Below are positions 1-8,128 of a stretch of 18,060 nt of DNA, piece after piece. The DNA comes from an uncultured Eubacteriales bacterium (GTDB lineage Bacteria; Bacillota; Clostridia; Christensenellales; Aristaeellaceae). Each line of letters opens with the position of its first letter. Position 1 is the first letter of the stretch. Location: NCBI GenBank assembly GCA_900542445.1, contig UQNN01000029.1, positions 1-18,060 of the forward strand, read 5' to 3'. The notes beneath the pieces are model-generated. The model saw only the letters and a list, made by a program, of their open reading frames with translations, made no database searches and was not told the DNA's origin. A program made the translations under genes and the position numbers.

Positions 1-2
1 AG

Positions 3-329
3 TTCTCGGAAACCTGCCATAGTGATATGGTAAGGCGCCGGGTTCTTACCCTACTTGTAACCTCGGTTGCGCCCATCCCGATGGCGACGATGGCGAACCG
101 CGAATGGGGACAGATGGGGCAGAACTATCTGCGAAGTCTTTTTGCGCTGGGGTTTCAGGCGTTTCTCATCATCATCTGCGTGGCGATTTATGCCATACTG
201 GTGCGCGGGATTGCGGTGGAGAGCGACGTATCCACGGCGATTTGGACATGCATGGGGTACACGGTGCTGCTGTGCTTTACGCTGTTTAAGACAAGCAGCT
301 TAGCGCGAAGCATATTTCATGCGCACTGA
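3..329 (+). CDS. VirB6/TrbL-like (CD1112 family) mating-channel membrane protein, C-terminal end only
   Basis: This frame is open from the left edge, so only the last 109 or so residues are present. VirB6/TrbL-type proteins are polytopic inner-membrane components of the type IV secretion channel. Seen here: the family-like tail motif APIPMATMANREWGQMGQNY, a hydrophobic segment (FQAFLIIICVAIYAILV), a second one (WTCMGYTVLLCFTLF), and a short end with KTSSLARSIFHAH. The ATG at 27 is internal and should not be read as the true start, because the frame and plausible sequence continue upstream of it. It is followed by 125 bases with two hairpins and then by prgI, in the usual order for these elements. 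Confidence 0.8.
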   Translation, partial: FSETCHSDMVRRRVLTLLVTSVAPIPMATMANREWGQMGQNYLRSLFALGFQAFLIIICVAIYAILVRGIAVESDVSTAIWTCMGYTVLLCFTLFKTSSLARSIFHAH

Positions 330-341
330 TGGGGAGAACGT

Positions 342-385
342 ATGGGGCTTTGCCCCATGCCCTACCAGAAACCTGAGGTTTCTGG
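342..385. repeat. Two adjacent perfect hairpins between virB6 and prgI
   Basis: The first inverted repeat is ATGGGGC-TTT-GCCCCAT (342-358). The second is CCAGAAACCT-G-AGGTTTCTGG (365-385), with 10-bp arms around one base. Neither is followed by a T run, so they do not look like standard intrinsic terminators. They may be an mRNA processing or stability structure inside the operon, or a copy of an intergenic repeat of the kind common in Oscillospirales genomes (inference). Confidence 0.6.
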
Positions 386-454
386 ACTTCCCGTTTTGGA
401 AAATGAATTTCTCTATTGAAGGTATGAGCGGCGAAAGCTGCAAGGAGGTGCGAT

Positions 455-859
455 TTGGCATACGTTCCCATTCCGAAAGACCTGACGAAAGTCAGGCAGA
501 AGCTGATTCTGAACCTGACAAAGCGGCAGGTCATCTGTTTTTCCGGCGGGGCGCTCATCGGCGTACCGCTTTTCTTTTTGACGAAAAACGCGCTGCCCGG
601 CAGCATGGCGACGTTTCTTATGATCTTTGCCATGATGCCGTTTTTCGCGCTTGGCCTGTATGAAAAGAACAGCGAACCGCTGGAAGCCGTGCTGCGGCAC
701 ATCATCGAGAGCCGCTATCTGCGCCCAAGACGCAGAATCTATCAGACCCAGAACATTTATGCGCTGCTGGAAAAGCAGGCGCAGCTTGAAAACGAGGTGA
801 AAGCCATTGCTCAAGGCAACAAAAAGAAAGCTCACAGGAAGCGAAAAGCGGCAGATTAA
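455..859 (+). CDS. prgI: PrgI family protein, small membrane component of the conjugative channel
   Basis: The protein has 134 residues. PrgI-family proteins are short two-helix membrane proteins encoded directly upstream of VirB4 in Gram-positive type IV secretion systems. The N-terminus MAYVPIPKDLTKVRQK and the following LTKRQVICF are typical. Two membrane helices are visible at about residues 26-43 and 49-68, followed by a cytoplasmic tail rich in Lys/Arg and Gln. The start is TTG 455, chosen because AAGGAGG (442-448) lies 6 bases upstream and the family N-terminus begins there. The 3' end overlaps the start of virB4 by 53 bases, which suggests coupled translation. Confidence 0.88.
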   Translation: MAYVPIPKDLTKVRQKLILNLTKRQVICFSGGALIGVPLFFLTKNALPGSMATFLMIFAMMPFFALGLYEKNSEPLEAVLRHIIESRYLRPRRRIYQTQNIYALLEKQAQLENEVKAIAQGNKKKAHRKRKAAD

Positions 860-3212
860 GGCGGTCATCCGCCGCGCGCGGAGCGGGCACGGAAACCGCG
901 TCAGCGCGCAGCAGACGATCCCCTATCAGCGGATGTACCCGGACGGCGTCTGCCGGGTGGACGTGAACCGCTACAACAAGACGATCCAGTTTCAGGACAT
1001 CAATTATCAGCTCTCCGAAAACGAGGACAAGGACGCGATCTTTGGGAGCTGGTGCGAGTTCATCAACTACTTTGACAGCTCGGTTTCCTTCGAGTTTTCG
1101 TTTCTCAATCTGGAAAACGGACAGAGCGGAGGAGACGACCGCATTGAGATGACCGCGCGGCAGGACGATTTTGACGGCATCCGCGAGGAATATGCGCAGA
1201 TGCTCCAAAACCAGCTCGCGCGGGGCAATAACGGTCTGCGCAAGACGAAATACCTGACGTTCACCATCGAGGCGGACAGTGTGCGCAACGCAAAGCCGCG
1301 GCTGGAACGCATCGAAGCGGAGCTGCTGGGCAATTTCAAGCGGATGGGCGTTCACGCGCAGGCGCTGGACGGCAAAGCGCGGCTGGCGCTGCTGCACGGC
1401 ATCTTCCATATGGACACGAAAGAGCCGTTCGCGTTTGACTGGGACTGGCTCGCGCCATCCGGGCTGTCTACGCGGGACTTTATCGCGCCCGCCTCGTTCG
1501 AGTTCCCGGACGGGCGCACGTTCAGAATCGGGGAGAAATTTTGCAGCGCGTCGTTCTTGCAGATTACCGCCGCCGACCTGTCCGACCGGGCGCTGGAAGC
1601 GTTTCTGGCGGTGGACAGCAGCCTGATCGTGTCCATGCACATCCGCGCCATCGACCAGACGGAAGCCGTGAAGATGGTCAAGCGCAAGATCACCGAGCTG
1701 GACAGGACGAAGATCGAGGAGCAAAAGCGCGCCGTGCGTTCCGGCTACGACATGGATATCCTGCCCAGCGACCTGACGACGCTGGACGCGGGCGCAAAGG
1801 ACATGCTCAAAAGCCTGCAAAACCACAACGAACGCATGCTGATGCTGACGTTTATTCTGGTCAACGCGGCGGACACGAAGCGCAAGCTCAAGGCGGATGT
1901 GCAGCAGTGCCGGAGCATCGCGCAGACGATGAACTGTTCGCTGGTGACGCTGGATTTCCAGCAGGAGCGGGCGATGCAGGCGGCGCTTCCGTTGGGCGTG
2001 AACCCGATTCGCATCGAGCGCGGGCTGACGACCAGCGCGCTGGGCATTTTCATTCCGTTTACGACGCAGGAGCTGTTTCAAAAAAGCGAAGGCGCGCTGT
2101 ATTACGGCGTGAATTCGCTGTCCCACAACATGATTCTGGTGGATCGCAAGCTGCTGAGCAACCCGAACGGGCTGATTCTGGGTACGCCGGGCAGCGGCAA
2201 GTCGTTTGCGGCGAAGCGGGAAATGGTCAACGTGTTTCTGGTGACGGACGACGACATCATCATCTGCGACCCGGAAGCGGAGTATGCGCCGCTGGTCAGG
2301 CGGCTGCACGGGCAGATCATCCGCATTTCGCCCGTCGGCAGCGACTACATCAATCCGCTGGATATCAACATGAATTACGCGGATGAGGAAGACCCCGTGA
2401 CGCTGAAATCCGACTTTGTGCTGTCGATGTGCGAGCTGATCGTCGGTGGCAAGGAGGGCTTGCAGCCCATTGAAAAGACGGTCATCGACCGGTGCGTCCG
2501 TTCGGTGTATCAGGCGTATTTCGCCGACCCGAAGCCGGAAACCATGCCGATTCTGGGGGATCTGTACGTCGAGCTGAAGATTCAGCCCGAACCCGAAGCT
2601 CAGAGGATTGCGACGGCGCTTGAAATCTATGTGCATGGCAGCCTGAACCTGTTCAACCATCGCACGAACGTGAACCTGAAGAACCGACTGGTCTGCTACG
2701 ACATCAAGGGACTGGGCAAGCAGCTTAAAAAGCTGGGGATGCTTATCGTGCAGGATCAGGTCTGGAACAGGGTGACGGTCAACCGGGCGCAGAAGAAATC
2801 GACCCGGTATTACATGGATGAGTTTCATTTGCTGCTGAAAGAGCCGCAGACGGCGGCGTACTCCGTGGAGATTTGGAAGCGCTTCCGTAAGTGGGGTGGC
2901 ATCCCGACTGCGATTACGCAGAATGTGAAGGACTTGCTGGCGAGCGCGGAGATCGAGAACATCTTTGAAAACAGCGACTTTATCCTGATGCTCAATCAGG
3001 CGCCGGGCGACCGCGAGATTCTGTCCAGAAAGCTGGGCATTTCCGCGCGGCAGCTCTCTTATGTCAAGCAGTCCGACGCGGGCGAAGGGCTGCTGCTTTA
3101 CGGCGACACGATTCTGCCGTTTGTGGATCGCTTCCCGCAGGATACGGAGCTTTACCGACTGATGACGACCCGCCTGAGCGAAACGGCGGGTCAGGAGGAG
3201 GAAAACGGATGA
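807..3212 (+). CDS. virB4: VirB4/TraE-like conjugation ATPase
   Basis: This is an 801-residue cytoplasmic ATPase that energises type IV secretion, the usual length for VirB4 in this element family. Seen in the sequence: the N-terminal TIQFQDINYQL block typical of ICE VirB4/TraE; Walker A GTPGSGKS at residues 459-466; Walker B YYMDEFH at residues 668-674; and a C-terminal ITQNVKDLL segment followed by ENSDFILMLNQ, standard for the family. The start TTG 807 is supported by GAGGTG at 794-799 with 7-base spacing, and it overlaps prgI. A later start near 933 would lose conserved N-terminal sequence. The stop overlaps the ATG of the next gene. The gene looks intact. Confidence 0.95.
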   Translation: MLKATKRKLTGSEKRQIKAVIRRARSGHGNRVSAQQTIPYQRMYPDGVCRVDVNRYNKTIQFQDINYQLSENEDKDAIFGSWCEFINYFDSSVSFEFSFLNLENGQSGGDDRIEMTARQDDFDGIREEYAQMLQNQLARGNNGLRKTKYLTFTIEADSVRNAKPRLERIEAELLGNFKRMGVHAQALDGKARLALLHGIFHMDTKEPFAFDWDWLAPSGLSTRDFIAPASFEFPDGRTFRIGEKFCSASFLQITAADLSDRALEAFLAVDSSLIVSMHIRAIDQTEAVKMVKRKITELDRTKIEEQKRAVRSGYDMDILPSDLTTLDAGAKDMLKSLQNHNERMLMLTFILVNAADTKRKLKADVQQCRSIAQTMNCSLVTLDFQQERAMQAALPLGVNPIRIERGLTTSALGIFIPFTTQELFQKSEGALYYGVNSLSHNMILVDRKLLSNPNGLILGTPGSGKSFAAKREMVNVFLVTDDDIIICDPEAEYAPLVRRLHGQIIRISPVGSDYINPLDINMNYADEEDPVTLKSDFVLSMCELIVGGKEGLQPIEKTVIDRCVRSVYQAYFADPKPETMPILGDLYVELKIQPEPEAQRIATALEIYVHGSLNLFNHRTNVNLKNRLVCYDIKGLGKQLKKLGMLIVQDQVWNRVTVNRAQKKSTRYYMDEFHLLLKEPQTAAYSVEIWKRFRKWGGIPTAITQNVKDLLASAEIENIFENSDFILMLNQAPGDREILSRKLGISARQLSYVKQSDAGEGLLLYGDTILPFVDRFPQDTELYRLMTTRLSETAGQEEENG

Positions 3213-3361
3213 TGGAACTTCTGGCGACGGTGCTGGGCGTGGGCTTTGTGGCGCTGGTGATGCTGTCCCTGTGCAGGGCGGCGGCGCGGGCGGACGCGAT
3301 GGCACAGCATGACTGGCGGGTGTTTTGCGATGAGAAAGCACGAAAGGCTCGCGGGCAGTAA
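3209..3361 (+). CDS. 50-aa single-pass membrane protein between virB4 and the NlpC/P60 gene
   Basis: This short frame starts with ATG 3209, overlapping the virB4 stop (ATGA), with AGGAGG just upstream at 3193-3198. A second ATG at 3212 is also possible. It encodes about 50 residues: one hydrophobic helix near residues 4-22 (TVLGVGFVALVMLSL) and then a charged tail ending EKARKARGQ. A small membrane protein at this place is common in Tn1549-like operons. I do not know its function. It probably sits with the mating-channel proteins. Its 3' end overlaps the next gene's start by 32 bases in another frame. Confidence 0.6.
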   Translation: MMELLATVLGVGFVALVMLSLCRAAARADAMAQHDWRVFCDEKARKARGQ

Positions 3362-4808
3362 GGCGCACCGCCTGCGCTTCGAGGCGGAAAAGCCCAGGCC
3401 GCCCTCTATGCTGCGGCACACGGAAAGCGCGGCGGACGCGCTTTCCGACCTGCTGGCCGACGCGGTGCTTCCTGCGGACGAAACGGAAGAAGAAGAAAAC
3501 GTCGGGGTGCAGGCGGTGCGGACGGGCAGGCAGGGCGCAGAATCCAGCGTGCGGCGGATGTCCAAGCAGCGGCAGAAAAAGCAGATTCAGCGGCAGTACG
3601 CGGCGGCGCAGACCGGGCGGCAGGTGGAAGGGATTGTCGTGCAGGGCGCTGGCGAAGCCGTGTTCACGCCCGTTCAAAGGACGGAGCGGAAAGTCGAGAT
3701 GTTCATTCGGAAAAATCGGGGAAAGCTGGTTATCCTGCTCTTTGCGGTGATGATGACGTATATGCTCAGCAGCCTGTCCGGGTGTATGCCGATTGCGCAG
3801 TCGCTGCTTGAATCGCTGGTCATCGGCACGTATCCCGCTGAGGAAGATGACCTGATTGCCGCCGAACGGGCGTATTGCGAGATGGAGGATGCGCTGCAAG
3901 ACGAGCTGGACAGGTACGGAGAAATTCATCCCGGCTACGACGAGGTGCAGGTGGAGCAGATGGAAATCTGGCACGACCCGTATGTGCTGCTGGCGCTGAT
4001 CAGCGCGCGTATTGGCGGGGAGTGGACGGTGGACACGGCGATGCCGACGTTGGAGCTGCTGTTTGAGCAGCAGTATAAGCTGACAACCGCGGTCGAAAAG
4101 GAAACGCGATACCGCACGGAATGGAAGAAGGAATATAAGCAGATGGAAGACCCCAAAACGGGCGAGATGAAATGGCGGGAGAACTGGGTACAAATCGAAG
4201 TGGCATACACCTATACGATCTGCAAGGTGAAGCTGGTCAACAAGATTCTCTCTCACCTGCCGTTTATCGTGCTGAGCAGGGAAAAGGTTGGCATGTATGC
4301 GCTGTATATGGCGACGCTGGGCAATTATCCGGATTTGTTCGCGGGCAAGCCGCACGCATCGCAGCTCAAAGAGCCGATGGAATACGAAGTCCCGGAGGCA
4401 TACAAGCAGGCTGACCCCAAGTTTGCCAAGCTCATCGAGGCAGGCGAACGGTATATCGGCTATCCCTACGTCTGGGGCGGCGACAGCCCGGAAACATCGT
4501 TTGACTGTTCGGGCTTCATTTCGTGGATATTCAAAGAGTCGGGCGTGCGGGACGTCGGCAGGCTGGGCGCGACGAGCTTGTACGGCGTGTGTACACCGAT
4601 TGAGCCGGAAGAAGCGCGTCCGGGCGACCTGATTTTCTTTCAGGGCACGCTGGGCGACGGCGTGGCGGGCAACGACGGCATTACGCACGTCGCGCTGTAT
4701 GTGGGCGACGGGTACATTTTGAACTGCGGCAATCCGATTTCGTATGCGGATTTGAGCCGCGCCTATTGGCAGGAGCATTTTTATGGATTCGGGAGGATGT
4801 ACGAATAA
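3330..4808 (+). CDS. CD1108-family membrane-anchored NlpC/P60 cell-wall hydrolase of the transfer operon
   Basis: From ATG 3330 the protein has 492 residues. The N-terminal 130 residues are charged and rich in Ala, Arg and Gln (cytoplasmic). A membrane helix lies at about 132-151 (KLVILLFAVMMTYMLSSL). An extracellular region follows, and an NlpC/P60 peptidase domain occupies about the last 125 residues. Catalytic features seen: YPYVWGG, then FDCSGF with the nucleophile Cys at about residue 393, and THVALYVGDGYI with the His at about residue 453. Such proteins cut peptidoglycan locally so that the mating channel can cross the wall (family knowledge). The start is uncertain: ATG 3309 in the same frame adds 7 residues, and neither start has a strong ribosome binding site. 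Both lie inside the preceding small gene. Confidence 0.9.
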   Translation: MRKHERLAGSKAHRLRFEAEKPRPPSMLRHTESAADALSDLLADAVLPADETEEEENVGVQAVRTGRQGAESSVRRMSKQRQKKQIQRQYAAAQTGRQVEGIVVQGAGEAVFTPVQRTERKVEMFIRKNRGKLVILLFAVMMTYMLSSLSGCMPIAQSLLESLVIGTYPAEEDDLIAAERAYCEMEDALQDELDRYGEIHPGYDEVQVEQMEIWHDPYVLLALISARIGGEWTVDTAMPTLELLFEQQYKLTTAVEKETRYRTEWKKEYKQMEDPKTGEMKWRENWVQIEVAYTYTICKVKLVNKILSHLPFIVLSREKVGMYALYMATLGNYPDLFAGKPHASQLKEPMEYEVPEAYKQADPKFAKLIEAGERYIGYPYVWGGDSPETSFDCSGFISWIFKESGVRDVGRLGATSLYGVCTPIEPEEARPGDLIFFQGTLGDGVAGNDGITHVALYVGDGYILNCGNPISYADLSRAYWQEHFYGFGRMYE

Positions 4809-4811
4809 AGC

Positions 4812-5084
4812 ATGGCAAAGAAGATGAACTGGCGTGCGGATTTGCAGAAGATTCGCAACAACCGAGAAAAGGCGGACAACGCCGCCAAGCGCGCCGAGGA
4901 AAAGGCGAAGAAGCTGGCACAGCGGCAGGAGGAAGCGGAGAACATGGGCATCCTCTACGTCGTGCGCAGTATGCGGCTGACCCCGGAGGAACTGGAAGAT
5001 TTTCTGGCGGGCAAGCCGCCGCAGGACAAAGAGGAACATGAAGAACAGGAGGAACAGCGGGACGATGAATCTTTTGAAGAATAA
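4812..5084 (+). CDS. DUF4315 family small coiled-coil protein
   Basis: The protein has 90 residues. The N-terminal half is a highly charged helix rich in Lys, Glu and Ala (KIRNNREKADNAAKRAEEKA), consistent with a coiled coil. It is followed by the family-like segment LYVVRSMRLTPEELEDFL and an acidic Glu/Gln tail. DUF4315 proteins lie between the NlpC/P60 and CD1107 genes in Tn1549-like elements, and their function is not established. The start ATG 4812 lies 3 bases after the previous stop. GGGAGG at 4790-4795 is somewhat far, so translation may be coupled to the upstream gene. The 3' end overlaps the next gene. Confidence 0.85.
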   Translation: MAKKMNWRADLQKIRNNREKADNAAKRAEEKAKKLAQRQEEAENMGILYVVRSMRLTPEELEDFLAGKPPQDKEEHEEQEEQRDDESFEE

Positions 5085-6720
5085 AATGGGGATGCGCGTT
5101 TTGACGCTGGCGCTCTGCGCAGTGCTGGGCGGATCGGTGCTGGCGGTCAAAGCGGAAAGTGTGGCGGGCGAAACGGTTGTACAGGAAGCTGTGCAGGACG
5201 AAAACATGAGCGAAAGCAGGGATGCTGATCATCCTGCGCAGGAAGCAGAAGAACCCGATGGGCGGACGGAAACGGGAGAAGCGACGGAAGAATCCACGGC
5301 GCAGCCCACAGACGAACCGACGGCTGAACCCTCGAACGAGCCTACGACAGAGCCGACAGACGAACCGACTGCCGAGCCGACGGAACAGCCGACGACCAAG
5401 CCCACGGAACAGCCGACGACTGAACCCACGGCGCAGCCCACGGACGAACCGACGGCTGAGCCTACGACCGAGCCTACGCAGCAGCCTGCGACCGAACCGA
5501 CCGCCGAGCCGATGCCGGAGGGTGCGTATAAAATCACGGTTGTGTCCCCGGCAAAGTGGCAGAAGGACAAGGCGACGGCGAAAATCAACATCGTGGATGT
5601 GAACGGCACGGGCTGGGCGAACATCCGAATCGTCGTGGCGACGGAAAACGGCTGGCAGACCGTCGTGGACGGCGACGATCAGAGCGCGGGCTATGCGGTG
5701 GAGCTGCGGGAAAACGCGACGATCCATGTGTCCATTACCGACCGTGCGGGCAATGTGCAGGCGAAAAGCGAAGCGATTTCCTGCTTTGACAGCACGCCGC
5801 CGACCGTCAAGGCGGGCGTGAGCGGCGAGGTGATCTGCATCGAAGCGACCGATTCTATCTCCGGCGTGGCGGCGGTGTACGTCAACGGGCATAAGCTCAA
5901 ATATAGCGGAACGACGCTGGACGCGAACATCCGTGAATACGCGGACGGCAGGCAGCAGATTGCCATTTACGCCGTCGATCTGGCGGGCAACGTGTCGCAG
6001 AAGGTGTATGTGAAAAATCCCTTCTACGGCAGGGACGACAGTGGTTCGAGCGGCAATGACAGCAGGCCTTCTGCGACAAAGAAACCGTCCTCCGGCGGCA
6101 CAAAGACCACGCCGAAGCCGACCGCAACGCCGATGCCCACGGACGTGCCGCAGGCGACCATGCAGCCGCAGACGACAGCAGCCCCGGATATCGACGCGCT
6201 CTATGTGCTGCTGGCACAGCTTGCGGGCGGTGCGGAAACGGGCGAGCCGACCGAGGGAAAGCCCTTTTCGATGGGCGGCAACATGAAAACGGTAGATTTG
6301 CTGTATTCCAAGGCGACGAACAAGCAGTTCATCACGGTGCAGACGCGCAAGGGCGAAACGTATTACCTCGTGATCGACTACGACAAGCCGCTGGACAAGG
6401 ACGGCGAGCAGTACGAAACCTATTTCCTCAACCTTGTGGATGACCGCGACCTTTTCGGTGTGGTGAGCAAGGATGAACAGCCCACGCCCGAACCCACGGC
6501 AACGCCTACGCCGAAGCCGACCGCCGAACCCAAGCCGGAGACGGAGAAAGCGACCGATTCGACGGCGATGATGGCGCTCGTGCTGCTGGTGATGTTGATT
6601 GCGGGCGGCGCTGCGGCGTTCGTCGTGCTGGGGAAGAAGAGAGACGCGCAGCCGCGCTATACGGAACTGGACGATGACGACGACGAGGAGGAAATCGGGG
6701 AGGACAACGAGGAGGAGTGA
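5065..6720 (+). CDS. CD1107/DUF4366 family cell-surface protein with a Pro-Thr repeat stalk
   Basis: The protein has 551 residues from ATG 5065. Seen in order: a signal peptide (LTLALCAVLGGSVLAVKA); an acidic stretch; a Pro/Thr/Glu tetrapeptide repeat region (5302-5511); an Ig-like region containing CFDSTPPTVKAG and SGVAAVYVNGH; a second Pro/Thr linker; a DUF4366-like block (FITVQTRKGETYYLVIDYDK); another PT stretch; one membrane helix at about residues 502-522; and a very acidic cytoplasmic tail. The layout suggests a wall-spanning surface protein of the mating apparatus, perhaps for cell contact (inference). The start is ambiguous: ATG 5038 is also possible with GAGG 4 bases upstream, but AGGAGG (5047-5052) favours 5065. 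The gene overlaps DUF4315. Confidence 0.85.
   Translation: MNLLKNKMGMRVLTLALCAVLGGSVLAVKAESVAGETVVQEAVQDENMSESRDADHPAQEAEEPDGRTETGEATEESTAQPTDEPTAEPSNEPTTEPTDEPTAEPTEQPTTKPTEQPTTEPTAQPTDEPTAEPTTEPTQQPATEPTAEPMPEGAYKITVVSPAKWQKDKATAKINIVDVNGTGWANIRIVVATENGWQTVVDGDDQSAGYAVELRENATIHVSITDRAGNVQAKSEAISCFDSTPPTVKAGVSGEVICIEATDSISGVAAVYVNGHKLKYSGTTLDANIREYADGRQQIAIYAVDLAGNVSQKVYVKNPFYGRDDSGSSGNDSRPSATKKPSSGGTKTTPKPTATPMPTDVPQATMQPQTTAAPDIDALYVLLAQLAGGAETGEPTEGKPFSMGGNMKTVDLLYSKATNKQFITVQTRKGETYYLVIDYDKPLDKDGEQYETYFLNLVDDRDLFGVVSKDEQPTPEPTATPTPKPTAEPKPETEKATDSTAMMALVLLVMLIAGGAAAFVVLGKKRDAQPRYTELDDDDDEEEIGEDNEEE
5302..5511 (+). repeat. In-frame tetrapeptide repeat encoding xPTx (Pro-Thr-Glu-rich stalk)
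   Basis: About 17 tandem 12-bp units encode EPTA/EPTT/QPTD-type tetrapeptides inside the CD1107-like gene. Some longer blocks recur, for example QPTDEPTAEP occurs twice, which points to unit duplication by slippage or recombination. The peptide is likely an extended stalk through the cell wall. Copy number would be expected to vary between strains. Confidence 0.9.
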
Positions 6721-6902
6721 GATACTTCACGAACAGCCCGTTCGAGCGGCTGATGATGGAAAAGCCGTGCGGACAGAGCAAGGCGGCGGATGCGGCATGG
6801 CGGGAATATGAGGACAACGAAAGGAAGAAACGGAGATGTGCCGAGGGGCGGATGCGCGAGCGTCCGCCTTCTTGCGTTTTAATCGAAAAGAGGAAAAAAT
6901 GA
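6717..6902 (+). CDS. 61-aa protein starting FTNSPFERLMMEKP, possibly degenerate
   Basis: GTG 6717 overlaps the stop of the CD1107-like gene (GTGA) and follows a GGAGGA-rich stretch, so it is probably translationally coupled. The N-terminus MRYFTNSPFERLMMEKP matches a small-protein motif I associate with this position in Tn1549-like elements. Those proteins usually continue into a Cys-rich cluster. Here only one or two Cys remain and the last third of the frame runs through a terminator-like hairpin, so the 3' end may have been lost when the adjacent cargo arrived (inference). Function unknown. Confidence 0.5.
   Translation: MRYFTNSPFERLMMEKPCGQSKAADAAWREYEDNERKKRRCAEGRMRERPPSCVLIEKRKK
6847..6880 (+). 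terminator. Likely intrinsic terminator at the end of the transfer operon
   Basis: A perfect 9-bp stem (one T-G pair) GGCGGATGC / GCGTCCGCC closes on a GCGA tetraloop at 6847-6868 and is followed by a T-rich but interrupted tract (TTCTTGCGTTTT). It lies inside the end of the 61-aa frame and just before the separately promoted defence cargo. Confidence 0.6.
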
Positions 6903-6948
6903 TCGCGTAAAAAAATTACGATTTAGACGAGTGAAAATGAAAAAATGA

Positions 6949-6978
6949 TGCACAGTAAGGGGATGCCTGTGGTATAAT
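6949..6978 (+). promoter_or_regulatory. Promoter of the ATPase/RloB cargo operon
   Basis: A perfect -10 TATAAT at 6973-6978 is preceded by TGG (extended -10, TGn at 6970-6972). The best -35 is TGCACA at 6949-6954, with an 18-base spacer and 4 of 6 matches. The -10 lies 28 bases before ATG 7007, and GGGGAGGTG (6993-7001) is the ribosome binding site. The region upstream is very A-rich. This makes the cargo independent of the transfer operon. Confidence 0.75.
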
Positions 6979-7006
6979 AGCTTAAAGAGATCGGGGAGGT
7001 GCCGTT

Positions 7007-8128
7007 ATGCTGCAAAGCTATTGTATTCAGGGCTTCAAGTCAATCAAAAATGCGACAGAAGTGGATTTGAAGAAAACCCAATATCAGACATTGGAGAAAA
7101 CAAACGTCTGCAATGGAATCTTGAAGGGGTGTATGTTTGTAGGAGCCAATGCTTCTGGCAAAACAAACCTGATTGAACCGCTCCGCTTTTTGCTGATGGC
7201 GCTTTTTGCCGTTCGCGAGATGAAGTGGAAGAATTTTTTGTGCCTGTTTTCCGATGCGGATATGTTTGAAAACACATACCGTTTTTGGATTGACGGCGCT
7301 GAAATTGAATATACGGTTCGATATCAGAACACGGATAAGCTGCTGGTTGAACGGCTGGCGCTGGATGGCAAGGTGATGATGGAGCGGACGGGCGCGACAG
7401 CCAAATCAAAAATCACAGAAAAGGAAGTCTTTAACGGGATTCCGAACGAAGGGCTTTTCCTGCGTGATTTGTGGTTTAATACTCGTTTCCGCGGACATGA
7501 GGTTTTGCAGAAGTGGTTTGATTTTTTGCGTGCATCCCAATATGTCAATATGGAAACGGGGCTGATGATGTCCTTCGGAGAGGATCAGTCGCTCAGAATT
7601 GAGAAGTACATCGAAGAACATGGAATTAACGAAATCAATCAATTCCTTGATGAATGCGGGTTTTCTTTTCATCTGATTCATCATCCCGAGAGAAATGCGG
7701 GTGAAACAGGCTTTGGCAATCTGACGGTGAAACGGGATGGAATCATGCCGGAAATTCCGATGGATATTGAATCCTTGGGCAATAAGATTCTGGTGCAGTT
7801 TTTGCCGATGTATTTGAGCGTTATCCGTCATGGCGGTATGCTGATCTGTGATGAATTCAGCAGCGGACTGCATAATGATTTGGAAGAGCTTTTGATTCGG
7901 TATTTTATGAAACATGCAGGGCAGGCGCAGATTTTTATCGTGTCCCATTCGACCAATCTGCTCAGTTCGAGCCTGTTCAGACCGGATCAGCTCTATGCGG
8001 TCAACTTCGATCAGGAGGGAAGCAATATCGTCCGATTCTCTTCGGAACAGCCGAGGACGGCGCAGAACTACGAGAAGATGTATTTGGGTGGTGTGTTCAG
8101 TGGAATCCCGCAGTACAAGGATGTTTGA
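7007..8128 (+). CDS. OLD/ABC-like AAA family ATPase of an AbiL/PARIS-type two-gene defence system
   Basis: The protein has 373 residues. Seen: an N-terminal FKSIKNATEVDL strand as in AAA_15/AAA_21 ATPases; Walker A GANASGKT at residues 46-53; Walker B LICDEFSSGLH with Asp282-Glu283; and a switch His in IFIVSHSTN at residue 314. No nuclease domain is fused to it. Instead, the next overlapping gene encodes an RloB/Toprim protein. This pairing matches AbiLi/AbiLii and is analogous to AriA/AriB of PARIS, where the ATPase senses infection and releases or activates a Toprim nuclease (known for those systems, inferred here). It is transcribed from its own extended -10 promoter. Base composition is clearly more A/T-rich than the flanking transfer genes, indicating separate acquisition. 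Confidence 0.88.
   Translation: MLQSYCIQGFKSIKNATEVDLKKTQYQTLEKTNVCNGILKGCMFVGANASGKTNLIEPLRFLLMALFAVREMKWKNFLCLFSDADMFENTYRFWIDGAEIEYTVRYQNTDKLLVERLALDGKVMMERTGATAKSKITEKEVFNGIPNEGLFLRDLWFNTRFRGHEVLQKWFDFLRASQYVNMETGLMMSFGEDQSLRIEKYIEEHGINEINQFLDECGFSFHLIHHPERNAGETGFGNLTVKRDGIMPEIPMDIESLGNKILVQFLPMYLSVIRHGGMLICDEFSSGLHNDLEELLIRYFMKHAGQAQIFIVSHSTNLLSSSLFRPDQLYAVNFDQEGSNIVRFSSEQPRTAQNYEKMYLGGVFSGIPQYKDV

Noticed and set aside
702..5207. A minus-strand open frame of 1501 codons opposite virB4 and the NlpC/P60 gene.
   Set aside because: The plus strand carries clear, motif-bearing genes throughout. The antisense product is Arg/Leu/His-rich low-complexity sequence with no recognisable domain, as expected from GC-rich codon use opposite real genes.
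4681..5892. A minus-strand frame of 403 codons with a striking Arg/Gly/Leu/Phe repeat.
   Set aside because: The repeat is the antisense image of the Pro-Thr tetrapeptide repeat in the CD1107-like gene, and there is no ribosome binding site or domain support.
7914..8120. An earlier start for the RloB-like gene, giving 336 residues.
   Set aside because: The added part overlaps the conserved end of the ATPase in another frame and is Arg/Ser-rich shadow sequence. The family N-terminus begins at ATG 8121.
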